DNA from: Actinoplanes subtropicus | Lineage (GTDB): Bacteria > Actinomycetota > Actinomycetes > Mycobacteriales > Micromonosporaceae | Length of the DNA stretch: 64,000 nucleotides | Direction of reading: 5' to 3' | NCBI RefSeq assembly: GCF_000721705.1 | Contig: NZ_JOJL01000027.1 | Location: 124,001-188,000, forward strand | In this document: positions 33,722 through 41,391 of the stretch, one piece after another | How the letters are laid out: each line of letters starts with the position of its first letter | Numbering within the stretch: the first letter of the stretch is position 1 | The notes under the pieces: generated by a model | Told to the model about the DNA's origin: nothing | The model's input: the letters and a program-made list of their open reading frames with translations, nothing else | The model's database searches: none | Position numbers and translations under genes: made by a program

Positions 33722-35128
33722 TCAGTTCGCGGCGGGACCGACGTCGGCCGTGGTCAGTGGCTCGCGGTTCGGGCCGGCGGGGCCGAGTTCGTCGGCGCCG
33801 ACGTCCTTCGCGCCCGTACGGGTCTGACCGTCCATGTCCAGCGCCACCGCGGGGAAGCTGCCGGTCGCCGCGTCGATCGCCGGGCTGCCCGTGGAGAGCC
33901 GGTAGATCCCGCCCGCGTCCAGTACCAGCTTCGGGTCGGCCGTGGAGTACCCGCCGCTCGGTAGCGACCCGGCGGACACCCCGTGCAGCATGTTGCCCTG
34001 GTAGTGCAGGCTCGACCCGCCCTGCAGGCGCAGCGCCGACCCGGTTCCGCTGACGACGTTGTCGGCCACCGTGATGTCGCTGGGCTGGTACGCCTTGCTG
34101 CTGTCGCCCATCTTGATCGGCGACGACTTGTCCCCGACGAACGTGTTGAACGCGACCAGCACGTGGTCGGCCGCCTCGTGGTCGGTTCCGCTCGTGGTGT
34201 CGTCGCGCACCTCGCCGCCGCCGACCGCGAGCGCCTGCCCGGTGCTGTTCTGGATCACGTTGTTGATCACGGTGTGGTTGTTGCCGAAGATCCGGATGCC
34301 GGTGTCGTTGCCGAGCAGGTAGTTGCCCTCGACCAGGTTGTCCCACCCGTGCCGCAGGGTGATCGTGCCCTTGCTGTTCCGCAGGGTGTTGTACCGGATG
34401 GTGTCCGACGTGGACTTGACCGAGATGACCTCGAGGTCGCCGTCGCACTTCTCGAAGAGGTTGTTCTCGACGATCGCGTGCGCCGCGCTGTGCTGCCGCC
34501 CCGACAGCCCGAGCCGGATCGACTCGCCGCCGTTGCCCCCGCGGTACGAGTGGTCCAGGAAGTAGTTGTGGTGGATCCAGGTACGCTGCGCCATCGCCGA
34601 GCCCGGCCCGACCACCTCGATGAAGTTCCCGAGCGTCGACTTGTGCTGGAACGTGTTGTGGTCCACCTGAGCGTCGTCGCCGGCCACCGTGAGCCAGTAC
34701 TGGGCGCTCCCGCTGATCTGAACGACATTCCGGGTGATCTGCACGTGGCCGGCGCCGGCCGGGATCGTCAGGGCCCGGGAGCCGGTCAGCCGGAAACCCG
34801 AGAGCGTCACGTACGATGCGCTGCCGCCGATGCTGAAGCCGCCGCTGCCGCTGATCGTCGCCTTGCCGACGTGCTGCGCCCGTACAATGATCGGATCTTT
34901 CGCTGTTCCGGCCTTGGTGATGGCGAGGACATCGCCGGTCGAGTAGGTGCCGTCGGCCAGCTCGATCACGTCACCGGGCACGGCCGCCGCCAGCGCCGAC
35001 TCCAGGGCCGCCACCGAGCTGACCACCTTGCTCGAAGCCGCCGAGCCAGGCAGGGCAAACACGATGGAGAAGGCGCCGACCGCGACGGCGGCCACGCCGG
35101 TCGCAAGATATCCGGCACGTCGAGTCAT
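33722..35128 (-). CDS. Polysaccharide lyase family 6-like parallel beta-helix protein, secreted
   Basis: This 468-residue secreted protein has a signal peptide (RRAGYLATGVAAVAVGAFSIVFALPGSAA). The right-handed beta-helix of PL6 lyases (chondroitinase B / alginate lyase type) follows. The diagnostic catalytic block is present: EVISVKSTSDTIRYNTLRNS (Lys) and then GTITLRHGWDNLVEGNYLLG (Arg-His). NGGESIRLGLSG precedes it. The reaction would be beta-elimination of a uronate polysaccharide, probably alginate or a related polymer; the exact substrate is inference. The start is ATG 35128. No transporter or alginate-pathway genes are nearby. Confidence 0.85.
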   Translation of the reverse strand: MTRRAGYLATGVAAVAVGAFSIVFALPGSAASSKVVSSVAALESALAAAVPGDVIELADGTYSTGDVLAITKAGTAKDPIIVRAQHVGKATISGSGGFSIGGSASYVTLSGFRLTGSRALTIPAGAGHVQITRNVVQISGSAQYWLTVAGDDAQVDHNTFQHKSTLGNFIEVVGPGSAMAQRTWIHHNYFLDHSYRGGNGGESIRLGLSGRQHSAAHAIVENNLFEKCDGDLEVISVKSTSDTIRYNTLRNSKGTITLRHGWDNLVEGNYLLGNDTGIRIFGNNHTVINNVIQNSTGQALAVGGGEVRDDTTSGTDHEAADHVLVAFNTFVGDKSSPIKMGDSSKAYQPSDITVADNVVSGTGSALRLQGGSSLHYQGNMLHGVSAGSLPSGGYSTADPKLVLDAGGIYRLSTGSPAIDAATGSFPAVALDMDGQTRTGAKDVGADELGPAGPNREPLTTADVGPAAN

Positions 35129-35184
35129 GACAGCTCCACGGAATAGGAAGAGAGTCTTACTGTAGGTCCAGGCAGTGACGAAAA

Positions 35185-36039
35185 TCAATGCCAAAGATCT
35201 GATGACTGTACGTGCGGCCGCAGCCGGGCGAGCGCCCCCGGATCGGCGACGATGTCGATGGCGCGGACCCGGCCACCCTCGACCGTGAAGGTCATGGCGG
35301 TGACGAGGCGGCCGTGCGGCTCCACCAGGATGGCCGGCGCGCCGTCGACCAGCGCGACCCGGGCGTGTCCGGCCCGGTGCGCGAAGGTCAGCGCCTGCCG
35401 TGCGACGGTCTGCGCACCCCGGAGGAGGGTGGCGGCCGCGTCCGGTGCCGCGTAGGCGTCGGCGCGCGCGGTGACGTCGGGATCGAGCAGGTCCAGCAGG
35501 CGGGCGAAGTCGCCGTCGCGTGCCGCGGCGAGGAACGCCTCGACCACCGTACGCCGGCTCGGCAGGCCGTCCGGACTCCCTGCCGCACGGACCCGGCGGC
35601 GGGCGCGGCTGGCGAGCATCTTCGCGGCCGCCGTCGAACGCCCCAGGATCTCCGCGATCTCCTCGAACGGAACCGCGAAGACATCATGGAGTACGAACGC
35701 CAGCCGCTCCGCCGGGGTCAGCATGTCCAGCGTGACCAGCAGAGCGACCCCGACCGCCTCGGCCCGGACCACGTCGTCCTGCGGATCCGGCTCGTCGCCC
35801 GGCGGCGGCGCGACCATCGGGACCTCGCGGCGCGCCCGCCGGGCCCGCAGCATGTCCAGGCAGATCCGGGCCACCACCGTGGTCAGCCAGGCGCGGACGT
35901 TCCGGACGTCGCCGGTGTCCGCCGTGGCCAGCCGCAGCCACGCCTCCTGCACGGCGTCGTCGGCCTCGCTCGGCGAGCCCAGCATGTGGCGGGCGACCGC
36001 GTACAGATGCTCCCGATGGGCCGGAAAGTCGATCTCCAT
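35185..36039 (-). CDS. ECF sigma factor, ECF41/SigJ type, with SnoaL-like C-terminal domain
   Basis: This is a 284-residue sigma factor. Region sigma2 is HLYAVARHMLGSPSEADDAVQEAWLRLA (in part MLGSPSEADDAVQEAWLRLA), and sigma4 is LTPAERLAFVLHDVFAVPFEEIAEILGRS. A ~100-residue SnoaL/NTF2-like C-terminal domain (VEAFLAAARDGDFARLLDLLDPDV onward) follows, which in ECF41 factors acts as a built-in anti-sigma module. The linker NPDKL-type motif of that group appears altered (DIVADPGALARLRP). The ECF41 partner oxidoreductase/carboxymuconolactone decarboxylase gene is not adjacent. A GGAGAGG site precedes ATG 36039. Confidence 0.88.
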   Translation of the reverse strand: MEIDFPAHREHLYAVARHMLGSPSEADDAVQEAWLRLATADTGDVRNVRAWLTTVVARICLDMLRARRARREVPMVAPPPGDEPDPQDDVVRAEAVGVALLVTLDMLTPAERLAFVLHDVFAVPFEEIAEILGRSTAAAKMLASRARRRVRAAGSPDGLPSRRTVVEAFLAAARDGDFARLLDLLDPDVTARADAYAAPDAAATLLRGAQTVARQALTFAHRAGHARVALVDGAPAILVEPHGRLVTAMTFTVEGGRVRAIDIVADPGALARLRPHVQSSDLWH

Positions 36040-36056
36040 GGTTACCTCTCCGATGC

Positions 36057-36197
36057 GCCGCCCGGGTCACCTTCACCCTCGACTTCGAGGGGCACGGGCT
36101 CGGCGTACCCCTGGTACCGCTGGTGCGCACGCAGGCGGGGAAGGCGGCACCGGTCAGCTACGAAAACCTGAAGAGGCTGCTGGAAACCGAGCGGTGA
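36057..36197 (+). pseudogene. SRPBCC-family C-terminal fragment
   Basis: A short plus-strand frame without start codon reads ARVTFTLDFEGHGLGVPLVP, then LVRTQAGKAAPVSYENLKRL, ending at TGA 36197. This is the last strand and long C-terminal helix of a polyketide-cyclase-like SRPBCC protein. The rest of the domain is missing; the fragment abuts the divergent sigma-factor start. Confidence 0.6.
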
Positions 36198-36292
36198 CGT
36201 GACGAACTTGGCGACCAAGGATCGCTAGGTGGTCGACCAGCAGGGAGCGCGGCCCGGTGGGCTCACCGCGCCGCGCTACTGCGTCCCTCCTG

Positions 36293-36796
36293 CTACGAGT
36301 TCGTCGGCGGGTGCCCGTCCGCGTCCTCCGTTTGCCAGACCTGGTCGGGGTTGCCGTTCCAGGCCCATAGGGTGGCACCGGCGCCCGAGTTGGCATGGCC
36401 GCCGTAGATTGCGAGAACGAGCGACCAGTCCTGGCTGTCCTCGTCGGTGAAATTGCTCTCGCCGCGGACCGCCGTCCACCGGACACAGTCGTCCTGACCA
36501 AAGGTGACCAACTGTTCGCCCTGCTGGTTCCTGCCGTGCTGCCGTCGGATGCAGTCATTGTTGCGGTTGAAGAGGTGGTCGTCCGTGTCGTAGTGCCAGA
36601 CCTGGTCGGCGTTCCAGGTGCACGGCCACTGCCCGATGTAGCCGCTGGCGGTCACGCCGAGACACCTGTTGTTGCCGTTCTTGAGCCGCCATTCCCAGTT
36701 GGCGAAGGCGGGTGCCGATATTGCCAGTGACGCCAGCAGTGGCGTCGTCATCCCCACCGCCAGCAGACTCCTGCCGAGCGATCGCCGAAACCTCAT
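36293..36796 (-). CDS. Secreted ricin-type beta-trefoil lectin-like protein
   Basis: This 167-residue protein starts at ATG 36796 with a signal peptide (RSLLAVGMTTPLLASLAISAPAFA). The mature part is a small carbohydrate-binding domain of the ricin-B/beta-trefoil type, recognised by three Q-x-W-like repeats: ADQVWHYD, EDSQDWSL and PDQVWQTE, plus NRCLGVTASG and DCIRRQ. Four cysteines could form two disulfides. Tryptophan content is high. The glycan partner is unknown. Confidence 0.75.
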   Translation of the reverse strand: MRFRRSLGRSLLAVGMTTPLLASLAISAPAFANWEWRLKNGNNRCLGVTASGYIGQWPCTWNADQVWHYDTDDHLFNRNNDCIRRQHGRNQQGEQLVTFGQDDCVRWTAVRGESNFTDEDSQDWSLVLAIYGGHANSGAGATLWAWNGNPDQVWQTEDADGHPPTNS

Positions 36797-37045
36797 GGTC
36801 GTGAATCCCTTCGCCGGTTTGCCGAGCCTGCGCGGCCCGGCCGACCTCGATTCCGTCACAACCACGCGTCGGTCGGTCGGCCTCAGACCAAACACGGACC
36901 AAGTACGGACCAGGCGAGATCAGGGAGCGGATCGATATCCCCACCGTCGAGACGACTGGGTTCCTCATCCGCGCCCACGCAAGGAAGTCGGTGGACGCCA
37001 GGACTATCCCGTACGTTCGAGCAATGGGGTCTCCGGCCATCCGGG
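36797..37045. other. Intergenic region without recognisable gene
   Basis: This 249-bp stretch upstream of the lectin gene has no convincing frame. It ends with CCATCCGGGTCAACTCAGGCT, nearly the same as a 20-mer at 32516-32536 (one difference), possibly a trace of a dispersed repeat. Confidence 0.4.
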
Positions 37046-38089
37046 TCAACTCAGGCTCTGATAGCTGGCGGCGCCGGGCCGGACGCCCGCCTCCACGGTC
37101 AGGGTGCCGGCGTGGGTGTCGATCGTGGCGCGGGCGCCGAGCGGGACGGTGAGCTGGCCGTTGCCGTGGCCGACGCGCAGGCCGCCCAGGACCGGGACGC
37201 CCAGGCCGGACAGGCGGTCCTGGACGGCCTGGGCCGCGGTCCACTGGCCGCTGACCACCGAGGCGTTGGTGAACTGGCCGAGCGCCACGCCGGCGATCCG
37301 GTGCAGCGCGCCCGTGCGGATCAGGTGGGTCAGCATGCGGTCGTAGCTGTACGGGGACTCGTCGGTGTCCTCGAACAGCAGGATGGCGCCGCGCAGGCTG
37401 GGCAGGTCGCGGGTGCCCAGGCTGGTCTGCAGCATCGTCAGGTTGCCGCCGAGCAGGGTGCCGGTCGCCACGCCGGAGACCGAGACCGCGGCGCTGGGCT
37501 CGGCCGGGTCGCTGTGCAGCACGATCGGGTCGGTGGTCATGACCGCCCGGCGCAGCGATTCGATCTCGACCGGGCCGGTGCGCGCGTCGGTCCAGTTCAT
37601 CATCGGGCCGTAGAAGCTGATCAGCCGCGCGCCGGTCCACAGCCGGCCGGAGAGCACGGTCAGGTCGCTGAAGCCGACGAAGACCCGCGGGTCGCGGCGG
37701 ACCGCGGACAGGTCGAGGCCGTCGATGATGCGCTGGGTGCCGTAGCCGCCCCGGGCGGCGAAGACGCCGCGCACGCCGGGGTCGCGGAAGGCCGCGTTGA
37801 GGTCGGCCAGCCGGGCCTCGTCGGTGCCGGCCAGGTAGCCGTACTGGTCGTAGAGATGCGCGCCCGGCTCGACCACCAGGCCGAAGCCCTCCAGGAGCTG
37901 GATGCCGCGGGCCAGCCTGGCGTCCGGCACCCCGGCCGGGGCGATCACCCGGACCCGGTCGCCGGGGCTGAGCGCGGGCGCCCGGATCGCGGCCCGCGTG
38001 CCGGCCCGCGCGGGCGCCCCGGACACGACGGACACGGCGGCGCCGGTTCCCGCGGCGGCCGCGCCGATCAACGTACGGCGAGAGATCAT
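37046..38089 (-). CDS. LD-carboxypeptidase (peptidase S66), Tat-type signal
   Basis: This 347-residue muramoyltetrapeptide carboxypeptidase-like protein is a serine peptidase that removes D-Ala from L,D-linked tetrapeptides in cell-wall recycling. The N-terminus SRRTLIGAAAAGTGAAVSVV is twin-arginine-like, so it acts outside the cytoplasm. Family motifs are LSPGDRVRVIAPAGVP, VFAARGGYGTQRIIDGLD and VFVGFSDLTVL (GxSD, nucleophile Ser). They are followed by GTLLGGNLTMLQTSLGT, ILLFEDTDESPYSYDRML (Glu), and GHGNGQLTVPLG (His). I prefer ATG 38089 over GTG starts upstream. Confidence 0.9.
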   Translation of the reverse strand: MISRRTLIGAAAAGTGAAVSVVSGAPARAGTRAAIRAPALSPGDRVRVIAPAGVPDARLARGIQLLEGFGLVVEPGAHLYDQYGYLAGTDEARLADLNAAFRDPGVRGVFAARGGYGTQRIIDGLDLSAVRRDPRVFVGFSDLTVLSGRLWTGARLISFYGPMMNWTDARTGPVEIESLRRAVMTTDPIVLHSDPAEPSAAVSVSGVATGTLLGGNLTMLQTSLGTRDLPSLRGAILLFEDTDESPYSYDRMLTHLIRTGALHRIAGVALGQFTNASVVSGQWTAAQAVQDRLSGLGVPVLGGLRVGHGNGQLTVPLGARATIDTHAGTLTVEAGVRPGAASYQSLS

Positions 38090-38386
38090 CACCCGGCGCA
38101 CGTTTCCGCGCCCTGCCCGAATAGTCAAGAATGCCGACAGCGGGTCGCGGATCCAGCGGCCCGGCGATTCTCCCCGGAGACCCCTGGCCGCTGGAAGGGC
38201 ATCTGCACGTTCGCCGCCGGCTACGCCCGCAAACCACGATCACCGGCGCTGAACTCGGGCACCGGCCAGTTCCTGGAAGCACGGACGGAGCAGCTCGGCG
38301 ATCCGCTCGGGGGACGCGTCGGCCAGGTGGCCCGTCGCCGGCCGAGATGGAGGCGGCACCGGAGGCCGCGCGCTAACGTCGGCGGC
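38090..38386. other. Intergenic region, no assignable gene
   Basis: Between the S66 peptidase start and the next gene there are 297 bp. A minus-strand frame around 38240-38330 reads PATGHLADASPERIAELLRP and FQELAGARVQRR, with normal codon bias. It may be the tail of a lost gene, but I cannot name it. Confidence 0.3.
38374..38379 (+). promoter_or_regulatory. -10 hexamer TAACGT of a leaderless gene
   Basis: It lies exactly seven bases before ATG 38387; no Shine-Dalgarno sequence is present. Confidence 0.55.
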
Positions 38387-38911
38387 ATGGGGGAATGGCT
38401 CGCGACCGTGCGGTTCGAAAACGGAAATATCCGGTACGCGCGATACAGCACGGTCGTCGAGAGCGTTCTGTCCGGCCTCTACATGTCGGTGTGTCACGAC
38501 GGGCCGCGGGCGCGACCGGCCGGGGAGCCCATCGCCGGCCGGCCCGGGGATCCGCCCGCGGCCGTCGAAGACCTCGTCGCGGTCGTGATCACCGTGGATC
38601 CGGACGAGCTGACCTGGCACGCCGTTTACGACCCCGCGCGTGATCTGCTGGTCGGGCCGCGCTCGTCGCACCACCGCGCCGCGCTGCGGGAGGAGTACCA
38701 CCTGATCGGTGGCCACCTGACGAAGGGGCCGCGGCTCGGGTTGTGCGGGCGGGCGGCGGATGGGGACGAGGTGCCGTTCCATCGCCCGCACTGGCTCGAC
38801 CACGCGCACCTCGACGCGCCGCCGCCAGGGTCAGATCTGCCAGAAATCGATCTTTTTGCCGGATGGGCGGGCGGAACGGTCTGCCGGGACTGCCTGATGG
38901 CGACGATCTAG
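38387..38911 (+). CDS. Uncharacterised 174-aa protein with C-terminal CxxC
   Basis: I do not recognise this protein. It starts at ATG 38387, just after a -10 hexamer. It has a beta-rich N-terminus (GEWLATVRFENGNIRYARYS), conserved-looking DPDELTWHAVYDPARDLLVG, a histidine-rich middle (SSHHRAALREEYHLIGGHL) and HRPHWLDHAHLD. The C-terminus is GGTVCRDCLMATI, with a CxxC that, with Cys or His upstream, could bind zinc. Its stop overlaps the selD stop by 4 bp on the opposite strand. Confidence 0.65.
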   Translation: MGEWLATVRFENGNIRYARYSTVVESVLSGLYMSVCHDGPRARPAGEPIAGRPGDPPAAVEDLVAVVITVDPDELTWHAVYDPARDLLVGPRSSHHRAALREEYHLIGGHLTKGPRLGLCGRAADGDEVPFHRPHWLDHAHLDAPPPGSDLPEIDLFAGWAGGTVCRDCLMATI

Positions 38912-39915
38912 CGGACGATCACGGTGACGCCGCCGGGGCGGGGCGGCAGCAGCTCGCCGACGATCGGGTAGCCGGGGATCTCGCCGGCCACCAGCAGGCC
39001 GCCGGAGGTCTGCGCGTCGGCCAGCAGCAGGAGCTCGTCCTCGGGGGTCGGACCGGCGTCGAGGGCCGGGCGTACCCAATCGAGGTTTCTCTTTGTTCCT
39101 CCACTCACGAAACCGTCGGCCAGGGCCTGGCGGGCGCCGGGCAGATAGGGCACGGCGGCGGCGTCGATCCGCGCCGTCAGCCCGCTCGCCCGGGCGAGTT
39201 TGTGCAGGTGGCCGAGCAGTCCGAAGCCGGTGACGTCGGTCGCGCACTGCACGCCGGCCTTGAGCGCGGCCTCGGCGGCGTCCCGGTTCAGCGTGGTCAT
39301 CGCGTCGACGGCGGCCGGGAAGACCTCGCCGGTGGACTTGTGCCGGCTGTTCAGCACGCCGACGCCGAGCGGTTTGGTGAGGGTGAGCGGCAGCCCGGCC
39401 TGACCGGCGTCGTTGCGCATCAGCCGCATCGGGTCGGCCACGCCGGTCACCGCCATGCCGTATTTCGGCTCCGGATCGTCCACCGAATGGCCGCCGGCCA
39501 CGTGACAAGCGGCCTCGCGGGCGACGTCGAGGCCGCCCCGCAGCACCTCGGCGGCCAACTCCATCGGCAGCAGATCACGCGGCCAGCAGAGCAGGTTCAC
39601 CGCGACGACGGGCGTTCCGCCCATCGCATAGACGTCCGAGAGAGCATTGGCGGCCGCGATCCTCCCCCAGTCGTACGCGTCGTCCACCACCGGCGTGAAG
39701 AAGTCCGCCGTGGCCACCACCGCCGTGCCACCGGCGATCCGCACCACCGCCGCGTCGTCCCCGTCGTCCAGCCCGACCAGCAACTCCCCCGCCCCGGCCG
39801 GCACCCCGCCGACCAGGCCGGAGACCACCGCCTCGAGCTCGCCGGGGGGAATCTTGCAGGCGCAGCCGCCGCCGTGCGCGTACCCGGTCAGGCGTTTGGT
39901 CTCTTCGATCGTCAC
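38908..39915 (-). CDS. selD: Selenide, water dikinase (selenophosphate synthetase)
   Basis: This enzyme makes selenophosphate from selenide and ATP for SelA. The 335-residue protein starts at GTG 39915 (GTG 39924 is an alternative). It carries the N-terminal catalytic loop YAHGGGCACKI (Cys form, not Sec; Lys follows), GLDDGDDAAVVRI, TADFFTPVVDDAYDWGRIAAANALSDVYAMGG (in part DDAYDWGRIAAANALSDVYA), GGHSVDDPEPKYGMAVTG and the C-terminal ADAQTSGGLLVA. The frame stays open to 40053, but that extension is the antisense of selC and is not coding. selD and selC are divergent with 41 bp between them. Confidence 0.96.
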   Translation of the reverse strand: MTIEETKRLTGYAHGGGCACKIPPGELEAVVSGLVGGVPAGAGELLVGLDDGDDAAVVRIAGGTAVVATADFFTPVVDDAYDWGRIAAANALSDVYAMGGTPVVAVNLLCWPRDLLPMELAAEVLRGGLDVAREAACHVAGGHSVDDPEPKYGMAVTGVADPMRLMRNDAGQAGLPLTLTKPLGVGVLNSRHKSTGEVFPAAVDAMTTLNRDAAEAALKAGVQCATDVTGFGLLGHLHKLARASGLTARIDAAAVPYLPGARQALADGFVSGGTKRNLDWVRPALDAGPTPEDELLLLADAQTSGGLLVAGEIPGYPIVGELLPPRPGGVTVIVR

Positions 39916-39956
39916 CCTGCCCACTCTGGCATGGGTCGCTTGGTTAGGCTCATCGC

Positions 39957-40052
39957 GGAGGCGTTCGGGCGGCTGGTGCCCCTCCCAGTCTTCAAAACTG
40001 GTGTGACCCGGCATCCGGGTCAGGCGGGTTCGATTCCCGTCCGCCTCCGCCA
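39957..40052 (+). tRNA. selC: tRNA-Sec (UCA anticodon)
   Basis: This 96-nt selenocysteine tRNA has an encoded CCA end. The acceptor 5' strand is GGAGGCG(T), paired with CGCCTCC. The anticodon arm is CCAGT-CTTCAAA-ACTGG with TCA in the loop. A very long variable arm is present (GACCCGG-CAT-CCGGGTC), then the T-arm GCGGG-TTCGATT-CCCGT. The long extra arm and extended acceptor/T stack distinguish it from other tRNAs. Its 3' 62 bases are duplicated at 53247-53307. Confidence 0.97.
39989..40050 (+). repeat. Putative attL: 3' end of selC
   Basis: This segment, from the anticodon loop to the first C of CCA, is the left member of a direct repeat; the right copy is 13.26 kb downstream. The tRNA gene stays intact, as is usual when an element integrates at a tRNA 3' end. 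Confidence 0.7.
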
Positions 40053-40059
40053 ACCAGGG

Positions 40060-40850
40060 TCAGAGCCCGGCTGGCCGGCGGACACGCCGCCGGCCGGGAC
40101 CCCGTCAGGTTCAGCGCGGACTCTCACCGACTCTCGTCGGGAACCACGCACCCGCTCGCCGGCCCGGCCGTCGCCGTACGGGTTGACCGCCGTCGTCATG
40201 CGCAGGTAGGCCGCGCGGTCGTGCGGCAGCGTCCGCACTGCCCGCACGATCGTGGCCGGATCGGTGCCGACGAGCCGCGCCGTGCCCGCCATGATGCCCT
40301 CCGGCCGCTCCGTGGTTTCTCGCATCACCAGGACCGGTTTGCCGAGGCTCGGTCCCTCCTCCTGAACCCCGCCGGAGTCGGTGAGGATCAGGTGACTGCG
40401 GTTCATCAGACGACAGAAGTCGGCGTGGTCCAGCGGCTCCACCACCGTGATGGCGGGCCGTCCGGCGATCGGCGGCAGCAGCGCCTCACGCACCGCGGAT
40501 TGCGGTGCACCGGGATCACGATGCGCAGGCCGGGTTCGGCGTCGGCCAGTTCCGCGAGCGCGGCGCCGATCTGCCGCATCGGTTCTCCCCACGATTCCCG
40601 CCGATGCGCGGTGGCCAGCAGGACCGGGCCGTCGTCCCGGTCGAGCACAGCGAGCGCGGGCTCGGCGTAGCCGCCTGCGAATGTCACCGACCACAGCAAC
40701 GCGTCGATGACGGTGTTGCCGGTGACCACCACCGGCTCGGCCGGGACGGTCTCGGCCAGCAGGTTGGCGGCGGCCGCCGGGGCCGGCGCCAGGTGCAGCC
40801 TGGTGAGGCAGGCGATGAGCCGCCGGTTGGCCTCCTCCTGCGCTCGCCGC
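40060..40850 (-). pseudogene. UDP-N-acetylglucosamine 2-epimerase (WecB-like), frameshifted and truncated
   Basis: Two minus-strand frames carry one epimerase. The upstream part (about 40850-40500) reads [50 protein letters not shown] and [12 protein letters not shown]. The downstream part, in another frame (40500-40150), continues [40 protein letters not shown] and [11 protein letters not shown]. Together they are the C-terminal two-thirds of the enzyme, which makes UDP-ManNAc. The N-terminal UDP-binding part is missing, there is a frameshift near 40500, and the end is lost near the selC junction. Confidence 0.8.
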
Positions 40851-41260
40851 GCAGCAGCCGGAAGGTTGCCCGCCAGCCGACCGGCAGCCACACGTAGGCG
40901 TAGACGGAGAACAGGAGTGCGTAGAGCAGCGCTCGCGAAATCGTCACCTCCGGACCGGCCCGGTGGGCGGCACGCCAGCAGACATAACCGATCAACGGAA
41001 TCAGCGCGAGAACCACCAGGTACCACCAGAGCAGCAGGCCGTTGTGGGCTAGCAGGCTGCGCACCGCGGCGTCGTGGTCGGTGGCCAGGACGACGGCGAG
41101 CCGGGGCAGGAAGGCGAGCCAGGCTGCGCACCGCGGCGTCGTGGTCGATGGCCAGGACGACGGCGAGCCGGGGCAGGAAGGCGAGCAACGACAGGGTGAT
41201 CAGCAGCACGGTGACCGCAGCGACCAGATAGACGATCAGGTCCACCTGCCTTCCCGCCGA
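40850..41260 (-). pseudogene. Polytopic membrane protein (envelope glycan-type), broken by a tandem duplication
   Basis: Minus-strand pieces read VDLIVYLVAAVTVLLITLSL, LAFLPRLAVVLAIDHDAAVR, then in another frame [40 protein letters not shown] and [20 protein letters not shown]. This is a 3-4 helix membrane protein, perhaps the end of a membrane glycosyltransferase. A 67-bp tandem duplication (41054-41187) shifts the frame inside it, and its end runs into the truncated epimerase. Confidence 0.55.
41054..41187. repeat. 67-bp tandem duplication
   Basis: The 67 bases from 41054 recur directly from 41121 with one internal change (GGTCGGTGG versus GGTCGATGG). Because 67 is not a multiple of 3, the duplication destroys the reading frame. 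Confidence 0.9.
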
Positions 41261-41352
41261 CAGCTGCGGGTAGCACCAGGGTCGCGCCGGGCCGGCCGGG
41301 TGACTGTTCCGGTCTGATCCGCCGTTGGCGGGTTGGCAGACGAGGGCGGCTG

Positions 41353-41384
41353 AGCCGCGCGCGGCTTCTCGCGCGACGCGCGAG
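41353..41384 (-). terminator. Double hairpin downstream of the arabinofuranosidase operon
   Basis: AGCCGCGCGCGGCT (41353-41366, self-complementary) and CTCGCGCG-A-CGCGCGAG (41368-41384) are adjacent palindromes 8-40 bp past the minus-strand stop at 41392. Confidence 0.55.
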
Positions 41385-41391
41385 CAGGCGA

